A DNA stretch of 46,418 nucleotides from Caulobacteraceae bacterium. Its GTDB lineage: Bacteria > Pseudomonadota > Alphaproteobacteria > Caulobacterales > Caulobacteraceae. Under the pieces are notes generated by a model that ran no database searches, was not told the DNA's origin, and worked only from the letters and a program-made list of their open reading frames with translations. Location: the NCBI GenBank assembly GCA_947475875.1, contig CANJME010000019.1:1-46418 (forward strand). Reading direction: 5' to 3'. Both the position numbers and the translations under genes were made by a program. Below, piece by piece: positions 1-8,687 of the stretch (the first letter of the stretch is position 1; each line of letters begins with the position of its first letter).

Positions 1-197
1 CCTGTCGTGGCGCCAGCCGCGCAGCAGGGTAGCTAAGTGTGGAATAGATAACCGCTGAAAGCATCTAAGCGGGAAACTAACCTCAAAACAAGGCTTCGCC
101 GAGAGCCGTAGTAGACTACTACGTTGATAGGCCGGATGTGGAAGCGCCGCGAGGTGTGCAGCTTACCGGTACTAATAGCTCGATCGGCTTGATCGTT
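1..197 (+). rRNA. rrl: 23S ribosomal RNA, 3' end
   Basis: The window opens inside the last domain of the large-subunit rRNA. The conserved tail is recognisable: GCTGAAAGCATCTAAG near position 54, ACGTTGATAGGCCGG near 121 and ACCGGTACTAATAGCTCGAT near 165. The 3' end is placed by similarity to known 23S ends and could be off by a few bases. The gene continues upstream of the window. Confidence 0.95.
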
Positions 198-286
198 CTT
201 AGTTGAACTCATGTGTTCTTCGTTACGATGACGAAGAACTTGGTATTTACTCATTCTGTGATGTCTTCTCGCATCCGTTTTATTGA

Positions 287-402
287 CCTGGTGGCTATGC
301 CGGAAGGTCCCCACCCGATCCCATTCCGAACTCGGTCGTTAAGCCTTCCTGGGCCGATGGTACTTCGTCTCAAGGCGCGGGAGAGTAGGTCGCCGCCAGG
401 TC
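287..402 (+). rRNA. rrf: 5S ribosomal RNA
   Basis: A 116-base 5S gene. The ends CCTGGTGGCTATG and CGCCGCCAGGTC pair to form helix I, and the conserved core CCCGATCCCATTCCGAACTC lies near 317. It sits about 90 bases after the 23S end, with no tRNA between them. Confidence 0.95.
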
Positions 403-472
403 TATAAAGCGGATGCGAAGAAGAGCTTCTCAGGACAATTCCTTTCATTCACGTACTAAATTAGGGCTTCGA

Positions 473-549
<77 letters not shown>

Positions 550-553
550 GATT

Positions 554-586
554 AAAAACCCCGCAGGGCAACCTGCGGGGTTTTTC
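554..586 (+). terminator. Rho-independent terminator of the rRNA operon
   Basis: CCCCGCAGG and CCTGCGGGG form a 9-bp GC-rich stem around a GCAA tetraloop, preceded by AAAAA and followed by TTTTT. It lies 5 bases after the tRNA and closes the rRNA transcript; the A-tract could let it work in both directions. Confidence 0.93.
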
Positions 587-654
587 TTTGTCACATTGCC
601 TGCCCGGCCCGCCGCGCTCATAGCTGACGGCAACGAACGTTCGGGGAGGGCTTC

Positions 655-2007
655 ATGTTCGACCAGTTTTTCGCCATCGCCGGCAAGGTCATGGAGCGCC
701 GGCGCAATGCGCGGCTGGCGAGGCCGGAGTTCGAGGCCGCAAGGCTGGAGAGGTTCCGCGCCCTGGTGCGGCACGCCAACACCCATTCGCCCTATTACGC
801 CGAGATTATCGCCGAGCGGGGCATCGATATCGCCACCTGTACCCCGGCCGATTTTCCGGAACTGACCAAGTCGATCCTCATGGCCAATTTCGACCGCATC
901 GTCACCGATCCACGCGTCACCAAACACGCCATCGCTGATTTCCTGACCCGCTCGCACGATCCGAATGAGCGCTACCTCGGCCGGTTCGTGGTGATGCATA
1001 CCTCGGGCACTTCGGGCGAGGTGGGCTATTTCGTCTATGCGCCGGCTGATCTTGGCCGGGCGTTCGGCGGCAATGGGCGCCGGCGTCTGCGCCCGGCGCT
1101 GAAACGTCGCGGACGGGGCCGTTTCCGCCTGGCCTTCTATGGCGCGACGGACGGACACTACGCGGGCGTCACCTCGATGAGCATGGCCGGACGGGGCCTC
1201 CTGCGCCTGGTTCTCAAGCTGGGGATTTTCGAGATCAATGCGCCGATGGCCGGGACCCTGGCCGGTCTCAACAGCTTTCAGCCCGACGTGCTTGGCGGTT
1301 ACACGACCGCTTTGAAGATGCTGGGTGAAAAACAGATCGCTGGCGAACTCGATATCCACCCCATCGCCATCGCCGCCACAGGCGAGACGGTGACCCAAGC
1401 CGACATGGCGTTCCTGTCGCAAGCCTTCGGCGGTGCGACGGTGACCAGCGCCTACGGCTGCACCGAGCATCTCGGCCTCGGCTCATCCAACCCGGGCGGC
1501 GAGACCATGACGCTGAACGACAACGACCTGATCTTTGAATTTCGTGAGGACCACTCGCTGATCACCAACCTCTTCAACTACACCATGCCCCTGATCCGCT
1601 ACCGGATGAGCGATATCCTGAGGCCTGTCAGCGGGCCCAACGACCGCGAGCTGGTGATCGAAAACCTGGTCGGCCGCACCGAGCGCACGCCGGTGTTCGT
1701 CGGGCGCGATGGCGTCAGCGACTTCATCAGCCCGCACACCATCAACGAGATCTTCGTCGCCGGCGTCACCCGCTTTCAGTTTCAGATCACCGGCGAGACT
1801 TCGTTCCGGTTTCCGGTCTGTCTGGATCCGGCGCTGGACGCCGCTGGGCGGGCCAAGGCGGTCGAGGGCGTCAAGGCGCGCCTTTCCGAGATCCTCGCCC
1901 AGAAGGGTCTGGATAATGTCGCCTTTGAGGTCCCGGTCGTGGATGACATTCCGGTCAACGCAAAGACCCGCAAGTTCCAGCTGATCGTGGATCTACGAAA
2001 GGCCTGA
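655..2007 (+). CDS. PaaK/CapK-like adenylate-forming enzyme
   Basis: A 450-residue member of the phenylacetate-CoA ligase (PaaK)/CapK branch of the adenylate-forming superfamily. Such enzymes activate a carboxylic acid as acyl-AMP and usually pass it to CoA. The ATP/phosphate loop TSGTSG is at residues 116-121, the A5-like motif YGCTE at 267-271, and a PLIRYRMSD segment characteristic of this branch follows. There is no signal peptide, so it is cytoplasmic. The ATG at 655 is preceded by a GGGAGGG Shine-Dalgarno sequence. The substrate cannot be read from the sequence, and no phenylacetate degradation genes are nearby. CapK relatives also occur in polysaccharide loci, so a different carboxylate substrate is possible. 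Confidence 0.85.
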   Translation: MFDQFFAIAGKVMERRRNARLARPEFEAARLERFRALVRHANTHSPYYAEIIAERGIDIATCTPADFPELTKSILMANFDRIVTDPRVTKHAIADFLTRSHDPNERYLGRFVVMHTSGTSGEVGYFVYAPADLGRAFGGNGRRRLRPALKRRGRGRFRLAFYGATDGHYAGVTSMSMAGRGLLRLVLKLGIFEINAPMAGTLAGLNSFQPDVLGGYTTALKMLGEKQIAGELDIHPIAIAATGETVTQADMAFLSQAFGGATVTSAYGCTEHLGLGSSNPGGETMTLNDNDLIFEFREDHSLITNLFNYTMPLIRYRMSDILRPVSGPNDRELVIENLVGRTERTPVFVGRDGVSDFISPHTINEIFVAGVTRFQFQITGETSFRFPVCLDPALDAAGRAKAVEGVKARLSEILAQKGLDNVAFEVPVVDDIPVNAKTRKFQLIVDLRKA

Positions 2008-2060
2008 CGCCGGATTGCGGACACCCATCGCCTCGCGTCATAGTCGGCTCACGAAATCGC

Positions 2061-2996
2061 GTGGAGGCGATGAACTTGCGATCTGGACTGGTCCTGTTGC
2101 TCGGCCTGATCATGGCCAGCGGATGCGCGGCCGGCCCGGCGGCAAGGCCGGCGCCGGTCAAATCCGATATCCATGAACGGGGCCTTGTCGCCCAGCTCTA
2201 CACCCCGCCCGGCGCCGCGCGCCGCCCGGCGATTATCCTCCTTGGCGGTTCGGAGGGCGGCATTGACGAGGACGACGCCAAAGCCCTGGCCGCGCATGGC
2301 TATCTGGTCCTCTCGCTGGCCTATTTCGGCGCTCCGGGCCTGCCCGATGAGATGGGCGACATTCCGCTCGAGTATTTCGACACGGCCATCGACTGGCTGA
2401 AGGCCCAGCGCGGCGCCGACCCCGCCCATATCGGCATGGTCGGTGTCTCCAAAGGCGCGGAGGCGGCCCTGCTGGTGGCTTCCCGCAACCCGGCCATCAC
2501 GGCGGTGGTCGCCGGCTCGCCCTCATCGGTCGCCTGGCAAGGCATCGGCCGGGCCAGTCGCGAAGGCCGTGGCTCCTGGAGCCTCGCCGGCAAATCGGCT
2601 CCGTTTCTGGCCTATGACAATTCCGCGCCGTTCACGACGGTCGGCGATCTCTACACGCGCAGCTGGGCGAAACACGATGCGTTCCCAAACGCGGCCATCG
2701 CCGTGGAGCGCATCAACGCGCCGATCCTGCTGGTCTGTGGCGAGAAAGACAAACTTTGGCCCTCCTGCCCGATGGCCGAAGCCATCGACCACCGCCGTGA
2801 CGCCGCCGCCGTGCGGCCCTCGGTGCGTCTGCTCCGCTACGCCAATGCCGGCCACGGCTTCCTCGGCCCGCCCTGGCGGCCCACCGATCCGGACGAGCGG
2901 ATGGAATTCGGCGGCAAGGCCGGCCTCAACGCCGACGCGGCGGCCGACAGCTGGCCGAAGGTGCTGCGGTTTCTGGATAGCGCGCTGGGGCTTTAG
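2061..2996 (+). CDS. alpha/beta hydrolase, BAAT/acyl-CoA thioesterase-like, lipoprotein-like N-terminus
   Basis: A 311-residue (from GTG) alpha/beta-hydrolase-fold protein. The nucleophile elbow GVSKGAE (Ser130), the acid in GEKDKLWP (Asp230) and the histidine in NAGHGF (His265) match the C-terminal catalytic domain of the bile acid-CoA:amino acid N-acyltransferase/acyl-CoA thioesterase family. The N-terminus is a hydrophobic segment ending in a lipobox (ASGC, Cys22), suggesting a lipid-anchored, exported enzyme; an intracellular CoA substrate is therefore unlikely. The start is uncertain: GTG 2061 has no clear Shine-Dalgarno, ATG 2070 has GGAGG too close, and TTG 2076 has good spacing. All three preserve the lipobox. 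Confidence 0.82.
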   Translation: MEAMNLRSGLVLLLGLIMASGCAAGPAARPAPVKSDIHERGLVAQLYTPPGAARRPAIILLGGSEGGIDEDDAKALAAHGYLVLSLAYFGAPGLPDEMGDIPLEYFDTAIDWLKAQRGADPAHIGMVGVSKGAEAALLVASRNPAITAVVAGSPSSVAWQGIGRASREGRGSWSLAGKSAPFLAYDNSAPFTTVGDLYTRSWAKHDAFPNAAIAVERINAPILLVCGEKDKLWPSCPMAEAIDHRRDAAAVRPSVRLLRYANAGHGFLGPPWRPTDPDERMEFGGKAGLNADAAADSWPKVLRFLDSALGL

Positions 2997-3156
2997 GGTG
3001 CGCACTCGCCCGCCAGGCGGCGGGGGAAGGTCGCGGGTGTCGATGAAAGCCATGGCGGCGCGTCCGCGCCCATCCTAGCATGAGGCGGGTCGTTTCACGC
3101 CTCCGTCACAGGCGCGGACTAGGCGTGGGCGGACGTGTTCAAGATGGAGTTGGGCG

Positions 3157-4368
3157 ATGTTCAGGAAGAGCGCGACGTTCACGGCTATTGCGGCGATCAT
3201 GGCGGTATCCGGCGGCGCCTCGGGTCAGACCCCGGCGCCGGGCGCGCCCAAGGCGCCGACTCTGGAGGAACAGGTCGCGCGCGTCGAACAACGGCTCACC
3301 GGCCTGGCGCCCTACGCCAAACTACCCGCCTGTAGACAAAAGGCCGAAGAAGCGCGCTGGCTGCACGCCGGAACGCCGGATCATGGCAAGGCCCGGCCGC
3401 TGATCAGCGCTCACCGCGGCGGCAACACGCTCGCGCCTGAAAACACCCTGGACGCTTATGAAGCTGCCTTCGCCCTCGGCGTCGATTTCATCGAGGTCGA
3501 CGTGCGCGAGTCGAAAGACGGCGTTCTGGTCGCCAACCACGACGATACGGTGGACCGCACCTCGAACGGAACCGGCGCTATCGCCGACAAGACGCTGGCC
3601 GAGCTTAAGGCGCTGAACGCCGCCGACTATGCGCCGTGGAAAGGCGGGCCGTTCGATCCCTCGCACATCGCCACCCTGGAAGAGATCCTGCAGCTGGCCA
3701 AGCGGGCCGGCGCCGGCCTCGAGCTCGATATCAAGATCGGCAATCGCCACACCGAAATCGCCGCCCTGGTGGCGAGGTACGGGCTTACCGAAAAGTCGAT
3801 CTTCAACAGCCAGAGCCCGGACACCCTGAAAGCCGCGCCGGGCGCCCGGCTGATTTACAATCGCTCGAGCTGGGAGCCGCCAAGCCTGCTCTACAAGGTC
3901 TCCCGCGCTTCCAACGTGTTTGGCTCCAAGCTCTCGGAATTCACGCCGGAATCCATGGTCGCCATCCACGATGGTTGCGGGTTCGCCATGCCGCACGCCT
4001 ACGACATGGGCGCCGCGAAAGAGGCCGAACAGTTTCTCGCCGCCCGGGGCATGGGCGCTGACGGGGTGCAGACCAATCAACCGGAACTGATCGTGGCGAC
4101 GGCCGGCCTTAAGGTGAAATCCAGACTGGAGGGGCGAGGCGTCGAAAAGGTGTGTCTGGTGAACAGCAGCAATGGCATGGGCGTCTACGGCAAAAAGCTC
4201 GATTTCGTTCGGGGAGGCCAGGCCGTTGCCACCCTCACCACCGTCCAACATGGCTGCGTCAGTATCGGTGACGTGCCGGGCGGCATCGACGGCGTCGAGG
4301 TGCGCTTTGCGGGCGACGCGGCCGTTAGCCCGGTGCGGCTCAGGCGGATCGGTCCGGTTCCCCTATAA
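3157..4368 (+). CDS. secreted glycerophosphodiester phosphodiesterase
   Basis: A 403-residue GDPD-family enzyme that hydrolyses glycerophosphodiesters (deacylated phospholipids) to glycerol-3-phosphate and an alcohol. An N-terminal signal peptide (about residues 1-23, ending SGGASGQ) points to the periplasm. The catalytic TIM barrel starts at AHRGG (His86), followed by APENT (Glu95), the metal ligands of IEVDV (Glu113, Asp115) and NHDDTVDR (His128). About 90 residues after the barrel form an extra C-terminal domain with two cysteines that I do not recognise. ATG 3157 has a GGAGTTGGGCG Shine-Dalgarno. With the phospholipase C and phn transporter downstream it fits phosphorus scavenging from lipids. 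Confidence 0.9.
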   Translation: MFRKSATFTAIAAIMAVSGGASGQTPAPGAPKAPTLEEQVARVEQRLTGLAPYAKLPACRQKAEEARWLHAGTPDHGKARPLISAHRGGNTLAPENTLDAYEAAFALGVDFIEVDVRESKDGVLVANHDDTVDRTSNGTGAIADKTLAELKALNAADYAPWKGGPFDPSHIATLEEILQLAKRAGAGLELDIKIGNRHTEIAALVARYGLTEKSIFNSQSPDTLKAAPGARLIYNRSSWEPPSLLYKVSRASNVFGSKLSEFTPESMVAIHDGCGFAMPHAYDMGAAKEAEQFLAARGMGADGVQTNQPELIVATAGLKVKSRLEGRGVEKVCLVNSSNGMGVYGKKLDFVRGGQAVATLTTVQHGCVSIGDVPGGIDGVEVRFAGDAAVSPVRLRRIGPVPL

Positions 4369-4467
4369 GGTCCAGCCGGTCGCCAAGGCCTCGAGGGTGG
4401 GATAGACCGGGCGCTGGTTGAACACCAATCGGGACGCCGGACGACCAACGACGCGCCGCCATGGCCG

Positions 4468-4575
4468 ATGCCGCCGAAGATCAAGATCATCGACGTCGGG
4501 GCGATGGCGTTGGGTGAAGACCTGGAAGCCTATGTCGACTGGCTGCGTGTTCGGCTTCCCGGCGGAAGTGTTTAG
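4468..4575 (+). pseudogene. N-terminal fragment of an FkbM-family methyltransferase
   Basis: A 35-codon open frame reading MPPKIKIIDVGAMALGEDLE, then AYVDWL and about ten more residues before TAG. The start closely resembles the first strand and SAM-binding DVGA motif of FkbM-type methyltransferases, but everything after the first helix is missing (such proteins are usually above 200 residues). I read it as a gene relic. On the opposite strand, a protein-like tail (VFNQRPVYPTLEALATGW, stop at 4363) may be further debris. The fragment is followed by a dispersed repeat at 4604. Confidence 0.5.
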
Positions 4576-4603
4576 GGTCAAGCGTCATTCAGCTCATTTT
4601 CAA

Positions 4604-4712
4604 CCGACGGTCCCCGCGAAGGCGGGGACCCAACCGCTCTTTGGAATAAGCGGCGGTGTCGACACGGCATATTCCGCATGGGTCCCGGCCTTTGCGGGGA
4701 CGATCGGGTGGC
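4604..4712. repeat. dispersed inverted-repeat element (two hairpin arms)
   Basis: The left arm (4610-4632) and right arm (4679-4701) are inverted copies matching at 21 of 23 positions. The left arm is itself a hairpin (GTCCCC-GCGAAGGC-GGGGAC). A shorter inner pairing (CCGCTCTTTGGAATAAGCGG) lies between them. The element occupies the gap between the FkbM relic and the EcsC-family gene. The 425-base stretch 4369-4794 otherwise holds only the relic and the EcsC leader. Confidence 0.8.
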
Positions 4713-4794
4713 AAAAGGGCTTCCTCACGTGACTGGCGTCCAGTCAGGATGGGAGGAACTCCCTTGCCGCGGACAGGAGGCGCTCCTTGGCGCA

Positions 4795-5577
4795 ATGGGA
4801 CGAAAGGTGGACAAGGAGCCCGCGCCTGTCAATACGGGGCGCATGGACGAAGCGGCGTACGAGGCAAGGGCCCGGCGGCAACTGGCCGCCTGGCGCGCGC
4901 AGATGGAAAAGCCGGCCGGCAAGATGAGCGCGGCGGCTCGCAAGCTGCAGTTGCGCATCAACAAGCTGATCCCCGAGCAGGTCCATGCCGCCATCACCGG
5001 GGCCATCGAGGCCATGACCAGGGCCATGCTGATCGGCGCCGATTCCACCACGCCCGCGCCGTTGTTGGGTCTTTCGTTACACGAACGCGAGCGGCTGGCC
5101 GAGGAGAAGATCAAGGGCTGGCGCCTGGCCGCGGCGGCCGAAGGCGGGGTCGCGGGCGCAGGCGGCTTTTTGCTGGCGGCGGCGGATTTTCCGGCGCTGA
5201 TCGCGCTGAAGTTCAAGCTCTTGTTCGATATCGCCGCGGCGTTCGGTTGTTCCGGCAAGGATTTCCGCGAGCGCCTCTATATCCTCTCGATTTTCCAGCT
5301 GGCTTTTTCGAGCGCTGACCATCGCGGCAAGGTGCTGGTCGGGATGGAGAACTGGGCGACGCGCGCGCCCGCCATGCCGGCGAGCTTCGAGGATTTCGAC
5401 TGGCGATCCTTCCAGCAGGAATACCGGGACTACATTGATCTGGCCAAACTCGCCCAGCTTCTGCCCGGCATCGGCGCGCCCATTGGGGCCATGGTCAACT
5501 ACAGTCTGCTGGACCGTCTGGGCACGGCGGCTATCAACGCCTACCGGATGCGGTGGTTCGAAAGTCAGGCTGACTGA
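4795..5577 (+). CDS. EcsC family protein
   Basis: A 260-residue protein of the EcsC family. A long alanine-rich helical segment (about residues 116-151) holds the characteristic GGVAGAGGFLLAAADFPALI stretch, with further conserved helices toward the C-terminus. Members are widespread but their biochemical role is poorly defined; the hydrophobic part suggests membrane association. The frame is open back to 4678, but that extension runs through the dispersed repeat. I place the start at ATG 4795, which has AGGAGG upstream at a somewhat long 14-base spacing; ATG 4843 is the alternative. Monocistronic by position. Confidence 0.75.
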   Translation: MGRKVDKEPAPVNTGRMDEAAYEARARRQLAAWRAQMEKPAGKMSAAARKLQLRINKLIPEQVHAAITGAIEAMTRAMLIGADSTTPAPLLGLSLHERERLAEEKIKGWRLAAAAEGGVAGAGGFLLAAADFPALIALKFKLLFDIAAAFGCSGKDFRERLYILSIFQLAFSSADHRGKVLVGMENWATRAPAMPASFEDFDWRSFQQEYRDYIDLAKLAQLLPGIGAPIGAMVNYSLLDRLGTAAINAYRMRWFESQAD

Positions 5578-5590
5578 CGCCCAAAAAAGT

Positions 5591-5646
5591 GCGGAGCCCA
5601 AAACGTCAGTTCCCCTGTTTCAGAGAGCTACGGCTTTGGGCTCCGC
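5591..5646. terminator. inverted repeat between convergent genes
   Basis: GCGGAGCCCAAA (5591-5602) and TTTGGGCTCCGC (5635-5646) are perfect 12-bp inverted copies with a 32-base spacer. They lie between the convergent EcsC-family gene and the phospholipase gene. The position suggests a bidirectional transcription stop, though there is no clean T-tract and the loop is long. Confidence 0.45.
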
Positions 5647-5736
5647 GGACCGGTTTTGACACCGGCCATCTTGTTTCAGCTCTTTGGACTCAATCAACCG
5701 CGCAGGCGGCGAAAAGGTTCGTTCAAACGGGCGTGA

Positions 5737-7845
5737 TCAGCGCGGTGGCTGGTCCATGACTGCCGGCCCGCCCATGGCCGGATCGCTGGTCGAGTTTTCG
5801 CCGCTCTCAACCCGGCCGGCGAGGCGGCGATAGAAACGGGCGTCGCCCTCCACCCGGACGATCAGATCGTACCAGCCGCGCGTGTCGACCAGCGGCCAGC
5901 TGTGGTTCTGCGTGGCGCCCGGGCGCAGGGTCACGCGCCAGGGCTTGAGCGCTTCTTCATAGGCGCCCGGCGTGACAGAGACCGTCAGGGGCGTTTTGCC
6001 GGTGTTGCGCAAGCCGAGTGCGAAGGCGCGGCCGCGGCTCATGCCGCTGGGCGCCACGGCCAAAATGTCGCTGGCCGGATCGCCGGCAAAGTGACGGTGA
6101 AACCCGCCCGGCCCCAGCACCCAGAAGTCATAGGGCCCTGAGTCCCACATGCCGGTCAGGCTCTTGCCGGCGCCAACGGTGTAGCGCCTGGGAACGCAGT
6201 CTAGATGTCGGCGATCATAGACCTGGAACACCGCGCCAGCCGCGCCCGGGTTCTGGAAGATCAGGGCGACGGCGCCGCGCTCCGGCCGGTCGGTGACCGT
6301 CAGCACATAGGGCAGAGGGCGAGAAGGGCGATGACTCATCGCCTGGATGGGAACGCCGGGCGCGGGTGGCGTCACCGGTGTCTTGCGGCCAGGCAGCGCG
6401 CCGGCGCGGGCGGCGACGGCGGCGGTTTCGGGCAGGCGTTCAGCGGGCGCCTCAAAAGGACGCCTGAAGTCGAAACAGCTGGTCAGGTCGCCGCAGACTT
6501 CGCGCCGCCAGGCTGAGATATTGGGCTCGGCCACGCCGAAGCGTTTTTCCAGGAAGCGTATCACCGAGGTGTGGTCGAACACCTGGGAATTGACGAAGCC
6601 GCCCCGGCTCCAGGGCGAGATGACATACATCGGCACGCGCGGACCGAGGCCATAGGGGCGCCCGGCGAGCGGGTCGGGCGCCGGGTTCGCCGCCGTAGGC
6701 GCCCGGCCGGCATAGTATTCGCCGGTAGTGTCGACGGTCGATCCTCCGAGCTCCGCGCCCGAGGCGTCCTTCGAGGGCGGCGCCGGGGGCGGGACATGGT
6801 CGAAGAAGCCGTCGTTCTCGTCGAACATCACGAAGAGAACGGTCCTGGCCCACACATCCGGATTGGCGGTCAGGGCGTCGAGCACCCGGGCGGTGTAGTC
6901 CGCGCCCTGAGCCGGGCTGGAGGGACCGGGGTGTTCGGAATCCTTGGCCGGCGAGACAATCCAGGAGACCTTGGGCAAGCGGCCGGCCAGCACGTCGGTT
7001 TTGAGAACGTCGAGGTGCTGGGTCGAAAGGCCAAGCGCGGTCAGGCGCGGGTCGGACCCCGGGCGCTTGTAATAGCTGTCGCGGAACGTTTTGAACCCGG
7101 CCAGGGGGTTGTCCGTGAAATTGTCGGCCATGTCCTCGTAGACTTTCCACGAGATCCCGGCGTCCAGGAGGCGTTCGGCATAGGTCTTCCAGGTGTAGGA
7201 ATCGGTGGCGTTCTCCACCAGGTGATCGTGCGAATTGGAGATCGAGGGTCCGCCGGCCCGGCCCAGGCCGTCATTGGTTCCGGTCCACAGGAACAGACGG
7301 TTGGAGTTGGTCCCGCACTGGATCGAGCAGTGATAAGCGTCGCAGATCGTGAAGGCGTTCGCCAGCGCGTACTGGAACGGCAGGTCCTCGGGCCGGAAAT
7401 GACCCATGGCGTGTTCGCCCTTGACCGCCGGCCAGGTCGCCATCCGGCCTTCATTCCAGGCGACCTGCGCATCGCCCCAGCCGTGAGGGGTGCCTTCCAC
7501 CCGCATCAGGGCAAAGTCCTGGCTGGTGTTGAGCGCGAAGGGCGAGATCAGCGGCGGGCCGCCCTTGGCGGTGTTGTTGGCCTGGGTCCAGACGGTCTTG
7601 CCGGTGCGGCCAGGCGCGTCGGGGACGGGAATGGGAAAGCGGTCGCCAAAGCCGCGCACCCCCGGCATTTGGCCGAAGTAGTGATCGAATGAGCGGTTCT
7701 CCTGCATGAGGATCACCACATGCTCGACGTCGTTGATCGTGCCCGAGGTTCCGCCCGGCGCAATGGCCGCGGCCCGGGCGATGGCGGGAAAGCTCAGGGC
7801 CGCGCCGGCGGCGGCAAGGAATCCACGGCGGTCGAGCTGGCTCAT
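5737..7845 (-). CDS. Tat-exported phosphocholine-type phospholipase C
   Basis: A 702-residue bacterial phospholipase C of the non-haemolytic/phosphocholine-specific type, which releases phosphorylated headgroups from phospholipids. The N-terminus is a Tat signal (DRRGFLAAAGAALSFPAIARA). The phosphoesterase domain follows, with the diagnostic EHVVILMQENRSFDHYFG near residue 45 and later GTNSNRLFLWTGTNDG and FDENDGFFDHV. The last ~230 residues fit the two repeated C-terminal domains of this family (DUF756 type). Full length for the family. It lies 41 bases downstream of phnE on the same strand and is probably co-transcribed with the phn genes, linking extracellular lipid hydrolysis with uptake of a phosphorus compound. 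Confidence 0.92.
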   Translation of the reverse strand: MSQLDRRGFLAAAGAALSFPAIARAAAIAPGGTSGTINDVEHVVILMQENRSFDHYFGQMPGVRGFGDRFPIPVPDAPGRTGKTVWTQANNTAKGGPPLISPFALNTSQDFALMRVEGTPHGWGDAQVAWNEGRMATWPAVKGEHAMGHFRPEDLPFQYALANAFTICDAYHCSIQCGTNSNRLFLWTGTNDGLGRAGGPSISNSHDHLVENATDSYTWKTYAERLLDAGISWKVYEDMADNFTDNPLAGFKTFRDSYYKRPGSDPRLTALGLSTQHLDVLKTDVLAGRLPKVSWIVSPAKDSEHPGPSSPAQGADYTARVLDALTANPDVWARTVLFVMFDENDGFFDHVPPPAPPSKDASGAELGGSTVDTTGEYYAGRAPTAANPAPDPLAGRPYGLGPRVPMYVISPWSRGGFVNSQVFDHTSVIRFLEKRFGVAEPNISAWRREVCGDLTSCFDFRRPFEAPAERLPETAAVAARAGALPGRKTPVTPPAPGVPIQAMSHRPSRPLPYVLTVTDRPERGAVALIFQNPGAAGAVFQVYDRRHLDCVPRRYTVGAGKSLTGMWDSGPYDFWVLGPGGFHRHFAGDPASDILAVAPSGMSRGRAFALGLRNTGKTPLTVSVTPGAYEEALKPWRVTLRPGATQNHSWPLVDTRGWYDLIVRVEGDARFYRRLAGRVESGENSTSDPAMGGPAVMDQPPR

Positions 7846-7886
7846 CCGGTTTCCCTAAGACTGCCAAACGACAATTGCATGACGGC

Positions 7887-8687
7887 TCAGATCAGCCGGC
7901 TGCGGATCGTCTGACTCAAGAGGTCGATCATGGCCACCGCCACCGAGATGATGATCACGATGGCCGAGACCTGGGTGTAGTTGAAGCTGTTCAGCCCATC
8001 AAACAGCACCTGGCCGATGCCGCCCGCGCCGATCAGGCCGAGCACCGTCGCCGACCGGGAATTGGATTCGAACCGGTAGAGGGCATAGCTGGTCCACAGG
8101 GGCGCGACCTGCGGGATCACCCCCCAGACAATCTCCTGCAGCCGGCCAGCGCCGGTCGCCCGGATGCCTTCAACGGGCCCCGGTTCGATGGACTCCACCG
8201 CCTCGGCGAAGAGCTTGCCGAGCACGCCGCCGGTGCTGATCGCCAGCGCCATGACGCCCGCGAAGGGTCCCAGCCCCACCGCCACCAGAAAGATGGTGCC
8301 GATCACCAGGTCCGGCACCGAACGCAGCACATCCAGCAGGCGGCGGACCGGTATCTGCACATAGAAGGGTGTCAGATTGCGCGCGCCCAGAAGGCCCAGC
8401 GGGATGGCAATGGTCACGGCGATCGCCGTTCCCCAGAACGCCATCTGGATGGTCAGCCACATCTTGCCGACCAGGAACCAGCCGTTGGAAAAGTCCGGGT
8501 GAATGAACTCATGGCCGAACTGGCGCATGTTGTCCGAGTTGGTGAACAACAGCGGCAGCTTGTTGATTTCCACCGGCCCGAAGCTGACCAGCAGCATCAG
8601 GATGATCCCGCCCCATAGCACCACGTCGAAGGCGCGCTGGCTGAGCGGCCTCGACGGCGGAGTCAGGGACGGCGGGACGCTCGTCAT
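7887..8687 (-). CDS. phnE: phosphonate-type ABC transporter permease PhnE
   Basis: A 266-residue inner-membrane permease of the PhnE/PtxC type. It has an N-terminal hydrophobic segment, further membrane spans, and the binding-protein-dependent transport signature for coupling to the ATPase (GLIGAGGIGQVLFD, about residues 217-230). It would form the channel for substrate delivered by PhnD. Its ATG directly follows the phnD stop codon with no gap, so translation is likely coupled. No second permease gene is present, so a homodimer is expected. The substrate may be phosphonate, phosphite or another small phosphorus ester; sequence does not decide. Confidence 0.92.
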   Translation of the reverse strand: MTSVPPSLTPPSRPLSQRAFDVVLWGGIILMLLVSFGPVEINKLPLLFTNSDNMRQFGHEFIHPDFSNGWFLVGKMWLTIQMAFWGTAIAVTIAIPLGLLGARNLTPFYVQIPVRRLLDVLRSVPDLVIGTIFLVAVGLGPFAGVMALAISTGGVLGKLFAEAVESIEPGPVEGIRATGAGRLQEIVWGVIPQVAPLWTSYALYRFESNSRSATVLGLIGAGGIGQVLFDGLNSFNYTQVSAIVIIISVAVAMIDLLSQTIRSRLI

